Of a DNA stretch of 20,453 nucleotides, positions 1-6,665 are shown in pieces. Positions within the stretch are counted from its first letter, which is position 1. Each line of letters starts with the position of its first letter. The notes under the pieces are model-generated. The model saw only the letters and a list, made by a program, of their open reading frames with translations. It did no database searches and was not told the DNA's origin. Both the position numbers and the translations under genes were made by a program. The stretch is from CAZGOM01 sp964542875 (lineage in GTDB: Bacteria > Planctomycetota > Phycisphaerae > Phycisphaerales > Phycisphaeraceae), in contig CAZIWA010000105.1 in the NCBI GenBank assembly GCA_964542875.1, positions 1-20,453 on the forward strand, written 5' to 3'.

Positions 1-663
1 CGGGTTGTTGCGGTGGCGGAGGATATCGCCTTTGGCCATGTAGATGACGTCTTCGGAGACGTTGACGGCGTGGTCGGCGATGCGCTCGAGATTGCGGGAG
101 ACGCTCAGCAGGTTGATGTAGAGTTCGACGCCGTCGGGGTGCTGGCGGATGTTTTCCTTGACGGTGAGGTACATGCGCTTGTGGATGGCGTCGACATCGT
201 CGTCGGATTGGATGACGAATTCCGCCAGGTCGGGGTTGATGTCAACCATGGCGTCAAGGCTTTGCTTGACCATGGTGCGCACCTTCTGGGCCATGGCGGA
301 AAGCTCAAGGCCCGAGGGGGTGACGGGGGCGTGGTTCTTGTTTAAGAGCTCCACTTTTTCGGCGATGTTGACCGCGAGGTCGGCAATGCGTTCGAGATCA
401 TTGTTGATCTTGAGAACGGCGACGACGTAGCGCAGGTCAAACGCGACGGGCTGGTGCAGGGCGAGGGTGTGGAGGCATTCTTCCTCGATGTCGACTTCCA
501 TGAGGTCGATTTCGGTGTCCCGCTGAATGACCTGGGCGGCGAGTTTGTCGTCGCGGGTTTCAATGGCACGGATGGCATCAACGACGGCTTCCTCGACGAG
601 GGCGCCCAGCGCGAGGATGTGCTCCTTGAGTTTGGAGAGCTGGCGTTGAAGGTGGAGTGACAT
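1..663 (-). CDS. phoU: PhoU-family phosphate signalling protein (3' end cut by window edge)
   Basis: The minus-strand reading frame starts at ATG 663-661 (MSLHLQRQLSKLKEHILALG) and stays open for 221 codons to the window edge. PhoU proteins are usually 215-240 aa, so only the last few residues are missing. Two tandem three-helix PhoU repeats are visible. The first carries the family pattern DTEIDLMEVDIEEECL ... QPVAFDLRYVV ... NNDLERIADLAVNIAE; the second has DDDVDAIHKRM ... SRNLERIADHAVNVSE. In known systems PhoU is cytoplasmic, binds metal clusters through these E/D-rich motifs, and links the PstSCAB transporter to PhoR, keeping the Pho regulon off when phosphate is plentiful. An AGGA-type ribosome site lies just upstream of the ATG. 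pst genes are probably beyond the left edge, which is inference. Identification is firm from sequence motifs. Confidence 0.93.
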   Translation of the reverse strand, partial: MSLHLQRQLSKLKEHILALGALVEEAVVDAIRAIETRDDKLAAQVIQRDTEIDLMEVDIEEECLHTLALHQPVAFDLRYVVAVLKINNDLERIADLAVNIAEKVELLNKNHAPVTPSGLELSAMAQKVRTMVKQSLDAMVDINPDLAEFVIQSDDDVDAIHKRMYLTVKENIRQHPDGVELYINLLSVSRNLERIADHAVNVSEDVIYMAKGDILRHRNNP

Positions 664-738
664 TGAGGGTTCCTGAAAGGCTTGTTTCGGGCGGTATTGT
701 GGTCTGTGAATGTGAGCGTTGTGTTCAGATCGTACGTG

Positions 739-1122
739 TTATTGACCTGTGTTGGGCGAGACGGCCTGGGGCGCCACGACAGGGGCTGTGGAAGTGCCGC
801 TGGAGCCGGCGCCCTGGGTGGCTTTCCATTCGTTGTAGCGTTTTTCGCCCAGGTATTCGGCGAGGACTTTTTCGTTTTCAGCAATCACGGTTTGTCCGTT
901 GGGGGCCTTGGGGCCCGAGAAGGAGACCGCGGTGCTGGGGAGGGTGCCGTCGCGGGACCACTTCTGGTAGGCATCGGACCTTAAGACGAAGACGTAGATT
1001 TTGCCGTCTTTTTCGTCGCCGGAGAACTGGCCTTTGTCCCAGTAGCCACGCTCGCAGGCGGTGAGGGAAAACGTGGCAGCGACGAGCAGAGACGCGAGAA
1101 CGAGTGTGCGGAGAATGGCCAT
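739..1122 (-). CDS. small secreted lipoprotein, function unknown
   Basis: 127 aa starting MAILRTLVLASLLVAATFSL and followed by a lipobox LTAC, so a type II signal peptide with lipidation at Cys23 is predicted. I chose ATG 1122-1120 over an in-frame start 33 bases upstream because CTCCT (AGGAG on the minus strand) at 1130-1134 sits 7 bases before it and the signal peptide then has normal length. The mature part is short and polar, with a central stretch DGKIYVFVLRSDAYQKW and a low-complexity Ser/Ala/Pro tail. I recognise no family. It lies 75 bases upstream of phoU on the same strand, so the two may be cotranscribed, but that spacing is not diagnostic. Export is well supported; function is open. 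Confidence 0.75.
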   Translation of the reverse strand: MAILRTLVLASLLVAATFSLTACERGYWDKGQFSGDEKDGKIYVFVLRSDAYQKWSRDGTLPSTAVSFSGPKAPNGQTVIAENEKVLAEYLGEKRYNEWKATQGAGSSGTSTAPVVAPQAVSPNTGQ

Positions 1123-1515
1123 GGTGAGGCTCCTTGCCTTGGTTTTACGCCGCATCCTTGCGACGTACGGGTGATTCTATCCGGGTTTGTGGTGGGGTAA
1201 AGGCTCTTGCGATCGGCTTCCGGGCTCAGGCGATCAGGTGGCAGGCAACGCGGGGAATGATTCGCAAAGGTTGGTTTTTCAAGGGCGTCGGTGGTTTGTT
1301 GGATCCAGAAACAATCACCCCACGTTTACCGCGTGGATGTCGCCTGATGGCTGGTTGCGAATGGATTTTCAGCCGTAAAACGGGACGCGGATTACGACGA
1401 AGACGTCTAATTCGACCTACCCGAGAGTTTATGGGGAAGCCGTATTCATGGAAGGCGGCACGAATGCTTCAAATGCTTTCTACAATGGTGTCCTTCAATT
1501 AAAGGAATGCGGAAT
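1123..1515. other. intergenic region between divergent lipoprotein and rsmD genes
   Basis: About 390 bases without a convincing gene. It must carry promoters for the minus-strand lipoprotein/phoU side and the plus-strand rsmD side. One small inverted repeat (CCACG ... CGTGG near 1322-1340) is visible. An open plus-strand frame at 1134-1502 encodes an Arg/Trp-rich peptide with no recognisable domain or good ribosome site, so I do not call it. No clear -35/-10 pair stands out. Confidence 0.5.
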
Positions 1516-2082
1516 ATGCGGATCATCGCTGGAGTGCATCGGAGCCGGAAATTGCTGGCGCCTGAGGGGTATGAAACGACGCGGCCGATCACGGACCGGG
1601 CGAAGCAGACGCTGTTTGACAAGCTGTGGTCGATGGGTGCGCTGGAAGGCGTGGTGTTTGATGTGTTTGCGGGGACGGGGAGCATGGGGCTGGAGGCGCT
1701 GAGCCGGGGATGCGCGCATTGCACGTTTGTGGAGCGGGATAAAAAGAGCCGGTCGCTGCTGGAACAGAACATCAAGGCGTTGAAGCTGGAGAATGAATCG
1801 ACGGTGCTGGGGGTGGATGCGTTGTCGGGCGCGTGGATGGGGTTGGCGAAGCAGGGGCCGGTGGATCTGGTGTTTCTGGACCCGCCTTACCCGATGACGG
1901 AAGACGCGCAGGAGATGGAGCGGGTGACGAAGCTGGCGCAGGAGTTTTGCCCGCGAATGGTGCCTGGGGGCGTGCTGGTGCTGCGGACGAGCGATAAGGT
2001 GGAGCCGCCGAAGCTGGAGGGGTGGAGTGATTTGATTCCCCGCGAGGTGGGGAGCATGGTGATTAATCTGTATGTGAAGTGA
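1516..2082 (+). CDS. rsmD: 16S rRNA (guanine(966)-N(2))-methyltransferase RsmD
   Basis: 188 aa, the usual length for RsmD. The N-terminus MRIIAGVHRSRKLLAPEG matches the family opening (MRxIAGxxRGRxL). The SAM-binding motif I is FDVFAGTGSMGLEALSRG (about residues 48-65) and the catalytic N6/N2-methyltransferase motif IV is DPPY (122-125). The enzyme uses S-adenosylmethionine to methylate G966 of 16S rRNA in the assembling small ribosomal subunit. I chose ATG 1516 rather than ATG 1507 because AAAGGA at 1501-1506 is 9 bases before 1516 but abuts 1507, and because the homologous N-terminus begins at the second Met. In many bacteria rsmD is next to coaD; here lipoprotein genes follow instead. A degraded copy of its last codons occurs near 2605-2669. 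Confidence 0.95.
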   Translation: MRIIAGVHRSRKLLAPEGYETTRPITDRAKQTLFDKLWSMGALEGVVFDVFAGTGSMGLEALSRGCAHCTFVERDKKSRSLLEQNIKALKLENESTVLGVDALSGAWMGLAKQGPVDLVFLDPPYPMTEDAQEMERVTKLAQEFCPRMVPGGVLVLRTSDKVEPPKLEGWSDLIPREVGSMVINLYVK

Positions 2083-2100
2083 TGAGAGAAGAGGTGATTC

Positions 2101-2592
2101 ATGGCCATTTATCGCTGGATGCCGGTGGTGCTGTTGTTTGCATGCGTGGGGTGCGCCGCAGAGTCCAAGGAGTCGGTGAAGACCGGGCCCAAGGAAGTGG
2201 CGCACAATGTGCGCATTCCGGAATGGGGTGTGGTGCCGATTGGGAGGCTGGGGCACCAATTCGGGACTTATGTAACGGTGGAGGGCATTGGGGCTGAAGG
2301 AGGATTGAAGGGCGCGCGGACGCTCATGATTGAAAAAGTGAACGGGGTGAAGCAGGCAGTTCCCATCAGGATGTGGGTGGAGAACATCGATTTACCGAGA
2401 GGCCAAAAAGTCGTGATCAAGGGGTATGAGATGCTGAAGCTGATAGGGATGCCGCCGGCTTATCACGCGCATGAGAAGGAGATGGGGCTGCCGCTGACTG
2501 AAGAAGAGCAGGCTGCGTGGCAGACGTATTGCAGCTTTGTGGCACTGCGGGTGATTGAGCCGACGGGATTGAAGATTCAAGAACGGCAATGA
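2101..2592 (+). CDS. lipoprotein A of a tandem paralogous pair, function unknown
   Basis: 163 aa. The N-terminus MAIYRWMPVVLLFACVGC is a type II signal peptide with lipobox VGC (Cys18). The mature protein is a single small domain, probably mostly beta. Positions shared with its neighbour include IGRLGHQFGTYVTVEG (about 47-62), LMIEKVNG (75-82), VVIKGYEMLKLIG and AAWQTYCSFVALRVIEPTGL near the C-terminus. I know no named family for it. It starts 18 bases after the rsmD stop on the same strand, so cotranscription with rsmD is likely. The second copy follows at 2713 with about the same length, so this looks like a gene duplication rather than two independent genes. Likely anchored in a membrane facing the periplasm; the role is unknown. 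Confidence 0.8.
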   Translation: MAIYRWMPVVLLFACVGCAAESKESVKTGPKEVAHNVRIPEWGVVPIGRLGHQFGTYVTVEGIGAEGGLKGARTLMIEKVNGVKQAVPIRMWVENIDLPRGQKVVIKGYEMLKLIGMPPAYHAHEKEMGLPLTEEEQAAWQTYCSFVALRVIEPTGLKIQERQ

Positions 2593-2604
2593 GGGTGATG
2601 AGCT

Positions 2605-2669
2605 AAAGCCGCTGGGAAATGATTTAATTCCCCGGAATGCGGTTAGCATGGTGATGAATCTGTGAAATG
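2605..2669 (+). pseudogene. remnant of a duplicated rsmD 3' end
   Basis: Bases 2605-2669 resemble the last codons of rsmD (2011-2082). Blocks TGATTTrATTCCCC and AGCATGGTGATkAATCTGT match at a constant offset of 592 bases. Translated, the remnant reads GNDLIPRNAVSMVMNL-stop against WSDLIPREVGSMVINLYVK in rsmD. It lies directly upstream of the second lipoprotein copy, as the real rsmD tail lies upstream of the first. The simplest reading is that one tandem duplication copied the end of rsmD together with the lipoprotein gene, after which the rsmD piece decayed. Confidence 0.8.
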
Positions 2670-2712
2670 AATAAGACGCGGTAGGTGGCGGACGAAAATT
2701 TAGAGGTGCGCG

Positions 2713-3213
2713 ATGGTTGTTTATTCCCGGTTGATGCTGCTGGTTTTATTGGCGGCGAGCACGGGGTGTGCAAGGGAATCTAAAGTGCAGGAAGCGAACA
2801 TTCCGGAGGCCTTGCCTGCGCGGCTGACACCGGCGGGGACGGTGATCGGATGGCTGGGGCGTCCGCTGGGGTCGTATGTGACGATTGAAGGAAAAGTGAA
2901 GGCAGCGCCGATGGCGCCTGTTTCCGATGCGGAATTCGGCAATGGGTTAATGGTGGAAAAGGTTGACGATCAAGTGCTCAAGACGCCGATTTTCATTCAA
3001 GTGGATGGATTGCATTGGAGCGTCGGAGAAACCATGATGATCAAGGGGTTTGAAGCGGTGAGGACCGTGGGGGATGCGCCCGGGTACGCCGATTATTCAA
3101 AGGAACTCGGGATCGCCAACAGGTGGGAGCAGGCGGGGTGGCAGGTTCAGTGTTATTTCGTTCCGCTTCGGGTGGTGAAGCCTGAGGGATTGGGGATTCG
3201 AAAAGCGCAGTGA
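2713..3213 (+). CDS. lipoprotein B of a tandem paralogous pair, function unknown
   Basis: 166 aa beginning MVVYSRLMLLVLLAASTGC, a type II signal peptide with lipobox STGC (Cys19). It aligns along its whole length with the preceding lipoprotein: IGWLGRPLGSYVTIEG, LMVEKVDD, MMIKGFEAVRTVG, AGWQVQCYFVPLRVVKPEGL. Conservation of the glycine/aromatic framework, with many changes elsewhere, indicates an old duplication still kept as an intact gene. The family is not one I can name. It is convergent with the minus-strand membrane protein gene that ends at 3238, 24 bases away. Both copies retain the lipobox and an intact frame, which argues that the second copy is functional rather than decaying. Confidence 0.8.
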   Translation: MVVYSRLMLLVLLAASTGCARESKVQEANIPEALPARLTPAGTVIGWLGRPLGSYVTIEGKVKAAPMAPVSDAEFGNGLMVEKVDDQVLKTPIFIQVDGLHWSVGETMMIKGFEAVRTVGDAPGYADYSKELGIANRWEQAGWQVQCYFVPLRVVKPEGLGIRKAQ

Positions 3214-3237
3214 GATGCGGCGGGTGGGTGGCGCTGA

Positions 3238-3660
3238 TTAAGCGGGATCGACGGCCGGGGCGGGATTGCGTTTCTGGAAGAGTTTGCCCGCGATCCAGGC
3301 GGAGGGGACTGTGGTGACGATGAGGGCCACAGGGTACCAGTTGGGGCCGCAGTCCCACATGGCGACGGCGCCTGCGGTGCTGACAAAGAGCCCGACGCAG
3401 GCGAGGGCCATGGCGTGGAACATTGGGTTGCGCGGTGCAAGCCATGCGGCGATGTAGCAGCCGAGAATGCCGTAGGGGAGCCGGTAGGCGAAGGCGATGG
3501 CGCATTGGGCGTCGGTCATGCGCTGGTCCATGGGAGGGAAGACGCCTGCGATGTGCATGATGACGTCGGTGAGAACGGAGATGAAGACGAGTGTGATAAA
3601 GCCGGCGAGGACGGCGCCGATGCTGCGGGGGATGTTTCGGGGAGTGATGGGGGCGTTCAT
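3238..3660 (-). CDS. four-helix integral membrane protein in ArsR-SRPBCC operon
   Basis: 140 aa. Hydrophobic segments are seen at about residues 13-36 (IGAVLAGFITLVFISVLTDV), 53-73, 80-101 and 108-127, so four transmembrane helices are predicted with a basic C-terminal tail (KLFQKRN). A conserved-looking loop FPPMDQRMTDAQ separates helices 1 and 2. I do not recognise a characterised family. The gene follows the SRPBCC gene after 12 bases on the same strand, and an AAAGG ribosome site precedes its ATG. It is therefore very probably the third gene of an operon headed by the ArsR regulator, and expressed under the same control. Function is not deducible from sequence. Confidence 0.78.
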   Translation of the reverse strand: MNAPITPRNIPRSIGAVLAGFITLVFISVLTDVIMHIAGVFPPMDQRMTDAQCAIAFAYRLPYGILGCYIAAWLAPRNPMFHAMALACVGLFVSTAGAVAMWDCGPNWYPVALIVTTVPSAWIAGKLFQKRNPAPAVDPA

Positions 3661-3672
3661 AGGGGCCTTTGA

Positions 3673-4170
3673 TTATTTGGCGGTGAGGGAGGCGAAGACT
3701 TCGTCGAGCCGGTTGTAGCTGGCAGTGACGCCGCCTTCCATGCCGGATTTGAGAACGGCGTCGAGGGCTTCTTTTGAGGCGTAGGTCATGGTGTTGTTCA
3801 GTGTGGTAACGCCGTCTTTTTCGGTAAGGACGAGGGTGGAGAGGGCGTCTTCACCGGGGTACCAGGCGTCGTCGAAACGCTCGGTGGCGACGATTCTGGA
3901 AGGGTGGGTGATTTCGCGATAAACACCGCCCATGCCCATTTTCTGGCCGTTTTTGGTGTTCTGCCAGACGTAGCGGTAGGTTCCGCCGACTTTGAGGTCG
4001 ATTTCGCAGACGGGCATGGTCCAGTGCGCAGGGCCCAGGAGCCATCGCTTAAGGAGGGCGGGTGTGGTCATGGCCTGGAAGACCAGTTCGCGTGGGGCGG
4101 CGAATTGCCGGGTCATGAGGAGCTGGTTTTCGCTGGGTGTGGTGAGCTTGAGGGTGAAGGGGTGGATCAT
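3673..4170 (-). CDS. SRPBCC / AHSA1-like (activator of Hsp90 ATPase homologue) domain protein
   Basis: 165 aa. The helix-grip fold signature of the AHSA1-like START superfamily is clear: MTRQFAAPRELVFQAMTTP near the start, LLKRWLLGPAHWT, DLKVGGTYRYVW (about 58-70), GGVYREITHPSRIVATERFD (80-100) and a C-terminal helix GMEGGVTASYNRLDEVFASL. Such proteins form a cavity that binds small hydrophobic ligands; stand-alone bacterial members are mostly uncharacterised. The ATG (4170-4168) overlaps the stop of the ArsR gene as ATGA, and AAAGGA (4179-4184 on the other strand) sits 8 bases upstream, so translation is coupled. Pairing of an ArsR-type repressor with an AHSA1-like protein is common across bacteria and suggests the two act in one response. 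The specific ligand is unknown. Confidence 0.9.
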   Translation of the reverse strand: MIHPFTLKLTTPSENQLLMTRQFAAPRELVFQAMTTPALLKRWLLGPAHWTMPVCEIDLKVGGTYRYVWQNTKNGQKMGMGGVYREITHPSRIVATERFDDAWYPGEDALSTLVLTEKDGVTTLNNTMTYASKEALDAVLKSGMEGGVTASYNRLDEVFASLTAK

Positions 4171-4556
4171 GTCCGGGTTCCTTTGGCAGGGTTTGATTTG
4201 CGGCGGGGTTTTGCGGGCGGGACTTGGAGTTCGGCGAGGAGGGCGTCGAGCCGCTGAAAGTTTGACTCCCAGAGCTGGCGGTATTGCTCGAGCCAGTCGG
4301 TGGCTTCCTGGAGGGGGAGGGCGTTGATTTTGCGGGGGCGCTTCTGGGCGAGCTTGGCGCGGGAGATAAGGCCGGCGCGCTCGAGCACGCGAAGGTGCTT
4401 GGAGATGGCGGGCTGGCTCATGGCGAAGGGTTTGGCGAGGTCGTTGACGCTTGCTTCGCCGGAGGCGAGACGGGCGAGGATGGCGCGGCGGGTGGGGTCT
4501 GCGAGTGCTGCAAAGGTGGCGTCGAGGCGCGCGGATGTATAACCGAATGGTTCCAT
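4167..4556 (-). CDS. ArsR-family winged-helix transcriptional regulator
   Basis: 129 aa from ATG 4556 (MEPFGYTSARLDATFAALAD). The ArsR helix-turn-helix core is evident: ALADPTRRAILARLASGEAS, then VNDLAKPFAMSQPAISKHLRVLERAGLI with recognition helix SQPAISKHLRVL (about residues 44-66), followed by a basic wing. No CxC metal-binding motif is visible, so it is unlikely to be a metal sensor. An alternative TTG start 36 bases upstream is rejected because that TTG is the beginning of a consensus -35 box (TTGACA). No Shine-Dalgarno precedes ATG 4556; with the predicted promoter the message would be leaderless or nearly so. It heads the operon with the SRPBCC and membrane protein genes, and probably represses it by binding the ATAAC/GTTAT dyad over its own start. 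Confidence 0.9.
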   Translation of the reverse strand: MEPFGYTSARLDATFAALADPTRRAILARLASGEASVNDLAKPFAMSQPAISKHLRVLERAGLISRAKLAQKRPRKINALPLQEATDWLEQYRQLWESNFQRLDALLAELQVPPAKPRRKSNPAKGTRT

Positions 4557-4592
4557 AACTGATAGGTTATATAATGAGGTGGGGGGTGTCAA
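4539..4592 (-). promoter_or_regulatory. promoter and operator-like dyads of the ArsR operon
   Basis: On the minus strand a perfect -35 TTGACA lies at 4592-4587 and a near-consensus -10 TATAAC at 4571-4566, separated by 15 bases (short but usable). Transcription should begin about 4560, within a few bases of ATG 4556, which has no ribosome site, so a leaderless mRNA is expected. Two dyads overlap this region: ATAAC-N6-GTTAT at 4555-4570, covering the -10 and start codon, and ATAACC-N4-GGTT at 4539-4552, just inside the gene. They share the ATAACC half-site. Binding by the ArsR protein would block its own promoter. Confidence 0.6.
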
Positions 4593-4667
4593 GGGATTTG
4601 AAGAAGGGGCTTCTTGGGGCTGGGTCTGGTCGGAATTGAAGATGAAGAGGCCGGGAAAGAGCGGCGG

Positions 4668-4683
4668 TGTTCCACGTGGAAGC
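4668..4683. promoter_or_regulatory. parS-like palindrome (candidate ParB binding site)
   Basis: The perfect 12-base palindrome TTCCACGTGGAA (4670-4681) lies inside TGTTCCACGTGGAAGC (4668-4683), which matches the parS form TGTTCCACGTGGAACA known from GC-rich bacteria at 14 of 16 positions. It is intergenic, between the ArsR promoter and the 3' end of the zinc-ribbon gene. parS sites nucleate ParB for chromosome segregation and normally cluster near the replication origin. The match is seen directly; the role is inference, since neither parA/parB nor dnaA is in the window. Confidence 0.5.
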
Positions 4684-4707
4684 GGGAGGCGGTTTTAGGC
4701 CGGGGAA

Positions 4708-6321
4708 TCAATTGCCGGTGGCTTGGCGGGTTTTTTCACGGGAAGTGGCCAGGGCGGCTTCGTAGCGGTCGAGGTCCAGCGGGAGGGGGGCGATGGGGCC
4801 TTCGGGGGCGGGAGGGGCTGAGGCGGGCTTGGCGGGGGGTTTGGCGGAAGATGGCACAGAGGGCTTGCGGTCGACGGTGGTGTAACGGGCCAGGCCGGTG
4901 AGGGCGTCGGCGTCGGCCTGGTCGTCGGCGGGAGCGCCGGAAGCCGCGAGGGCGAGCTGCCGCAGGGCTTCGGCAGGGTCGTAGCTGCCGGAATCGCCCA
5001 TGGGAACGGCGCGGGCGGGGAAGGCCTGTTCCGGGTCGGTGGGGTGGGAGGGGCCGGGCGGCAGGATTTGCGCCATCTGGGCCAGGGCCTGAGCTGCGGG
5101 ATCGACCCGCCCAGAGGAGGGCAGAGGCGCGTTGTCGGGGGCGTCGTTTGTGAAGACGGGTTCGGGCGCCGCGGGCTTGGCGATGATGGGCCGGGGCATG
5201 CCGGCCCGAGGGACATAACCCGAGCCCACGAGAGAGGCGGCGCGGCGCGTGGGGGCTTCGGGGCGCTGGGAGACGGGAGACTCGGGCCGCTGCGAGACGA
5301 TGGGCGATTCCACGCGTTCGGGGATCGCCTGGGGCTCCGGCTCGGGAGCGGGGGGCTGGAGAAGCCTGCGGGCAATGGCGGGGGCTTCGGGACGGCTGAC
5401 GACGGGAGACTCCGGCCGCTGGGCGACCTGGGGTTGGGGCAGCGGCTCGGATTGCGATTCGGGCTGAGGTTCGGGGGCCGGCACCGGCTCGGGCTGAGGC
5501 TCCTGCGCGACGGCGGGGAGGGGCTCGGTTTGCTCAGAGGGGGAGAAAGATTCCTGCGCGGCCGGGGCGGGGATGTATTGCGGGTCGGCCTGGTGAAGGA
5601 GAGCGGTTTTATGGCGTGAGACGGCGATGGCCGCTTCGTAGCGGACAGGGTCTTGCGGGGTGGGGGCCAAGATGCCGACGAGGACGGCGGGCTCTGTTTC
5701 GGGCGCAGGTGCCGGCTTGGGGGGGACGAGCACGGCGGCGGGCAGAGGGGCGAGCCTGGCCGGCGGCGCAGGGGGCTTTTCGACGATGGGCTGAATGACG
5801 GGCCTGGGGGCCGGCCGGGGCGCTGGGGGCGGCTCCACGGCGGCGGGCCTGGTGCTGACGGGTGCGGGAGCCTGCGGCATGGGCGCCGGCGGGGCAGCGG
5901 AGGGCCGCAGACGCGCTGCGGCGGTGCGCGTGCGGGAGGCGGCGACGGCGGCCTGGTAGCGTGCGGGGTCTTTGGGGCTGGGGGCCAGCTTTGCGCCGGG
6001 GCGGAGAGGCTGGAGGTGAGAGGGTGTGGGTTCCTGCGCTTCGTGAATGTTGGGAGACGAGCCGGTGTTGAGGGAGACGCCGCCTAGCGAAGCGCCGGCG
6101 GGCTCTGCCAGGGTGGGCATGCCGGGGGCGTTTCGGCCAGGAGAGCTGGCAGAATTCAGGGAATCGCAGACGGAGTATTCAAAGTGATAAGTCTTGGCGT
6201 TGAGCTTAATGGGTGGGACGGCGGTGGAATAGGTGCACGCCGGGCAACGGATCTTACGACCTACGTCGTCGTCCGTCACTTTCATGCGCTTTCCGCATTT
6301 CTTGCAGAGAAATCTGAGCAT
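4708..6321 (-). CDS. zinc-ribbon protein with long Pro/Ala/Glu-rich tail and three DxxRYxAA repeats
   Basis: 537 aa. The N-terminus MLRFLCKKCGKRMKVTDDDV then GRKIRCPAC has paired CxxC motifs (Cys6/Cys9 and Cys26/Cys29), a zinc ribbon of the type found at the front of many planctomycete proteins. The remainder is low complexity, dominated by P, A, E and Q, without a membrane helix or signal peptide. Within it a motif of about 22 residues occurs three times: DPARYQAAVAASRTRTA (about 118-134), DPVRYEAAIAVSRHKTA (224-240) and DLDRYEAALATSREKTR (516-532), the last almost at the C-terminus. A second short repeat, ESPVVSRPEAP/ESPVSQRPEAP, lies at about 304-357. No enzymatic domain is visible. A role as a scaffold, in which the zinc ribbon and the repeated motif bind partners, is speculation. 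Codon structure fits coding throughout. Confidence 0.8.
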   Translation of the reverse strand: MLRFLCKKCGKRMKVTDDDVGRKIRCPACTYSTAVPPIKLNAKTYHFEYSVCDSLNSASSPGRNAPGMPTLAEPAGASLGGVSLNTGSSPNIHEAQEPTPSHLQPLRPGAKLAPSPKDPARYQAAVAASRTRTAAARLRPSAAPPAPMPQAPAPVSTRPAAVEPPPAPRPAPRPVIQPIVEKPPAPPARLAPLPAAVLVPPKPAPAPETEPAVLVGILAPTPQDPVRYEAAIAVSRHKTALLHQADPQYIPAPAAQESFSPSEQTEPLPAVAQEPQPEPVPAPEPQPESQSEPLPQPQVAQRPESPVVSRPEAPAIARRLLQPPAPEPEPQAIPERVESPIVSQRPESPVSQRPEAPTRRAASLVGSGYVPRAGMPRPIIAKPAAPEPVFTNDAPDNAPLPSSGRVDPAAQALAQMAQILPPGPSHPTDPEQAFPARAVPMGDSGSYDPAEALRQLALAASGAPADDQADADALTGLARYTTVDRKPSVPSSAKPPAKPASAPPAPEGPIAPLPLDLDRYEAALATSREKTRQATGN

Positions 6322-6665
6322 GGGTCACGACCTGGTGAATCCGTCAGCCGGCAGGGACAGGCAACCTTGATGAGGTTGTGATCGGCTTATCTATAGGGAT
6401 CATAACCGACGATTGTTAGAGCGCAAAAAAACTTGCATTAGATGTTTTTGTCAACAAATAAATTGTTTCAGGCGAGGATGGTCAAGGGCTCTACAAGGCA
6501 TGAAAGAGGGATGTTTTCCGGCATCTGGCCTATGACACGTGAGGGCTTGCATGTGCGGCAAAAAACTCTTGGGGCTCGTGATTGCATCCGAGCTTAAATG
6601 GGCTACTGTATGGATGCAGAGTCACTTTTACCCCATCCCCCTTGCTTCCTGGTTTTTACTTGGTC
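6322..6665. other. divergent intergenic region with AT-rich promoter segment
   Basis: About 340 bases between the divergent zinc-ribbon and metallophosphoesterase genes. The stretch 6400-6475 is strongly AT-rich against its surroundings and likely holds both promoters. A minus-strand TTGACA (within 6453-6463) is visible, but no good -10 follows at normal spacing. An inverted repeat TGCATCC (6583-6589) / GGATGCA (6612-6618) lies upstream of the metallophosphoesterase start and could form a 7-bp stem in its leader. No gene is supported here. Confidence 0.45.

Noticed and set aside
1134..1502. Plus-strand open frame of 122 codons between the divergent lipoprotein and rsmD genes
   Set aside because: Arg/Trp-rich with no domain, no convincing ribosome site, and it overlaps the expected promoter region; more likely chance.
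5044..6087. Gly-rich plus-strand frames opposite the proline-rich gene
   Set aside because: Expected mirror images of Pro/Ala codons in a high-GC gene; no domains or starts support them.
6582..6665. Upstream TTG start for the metallophosphoesterase
   Set aside because: The added residues are not family-like, there is no ribosome site, and an inverted repeat lies there; MSQPPAQ is a more natural N-terminus, though unproven.
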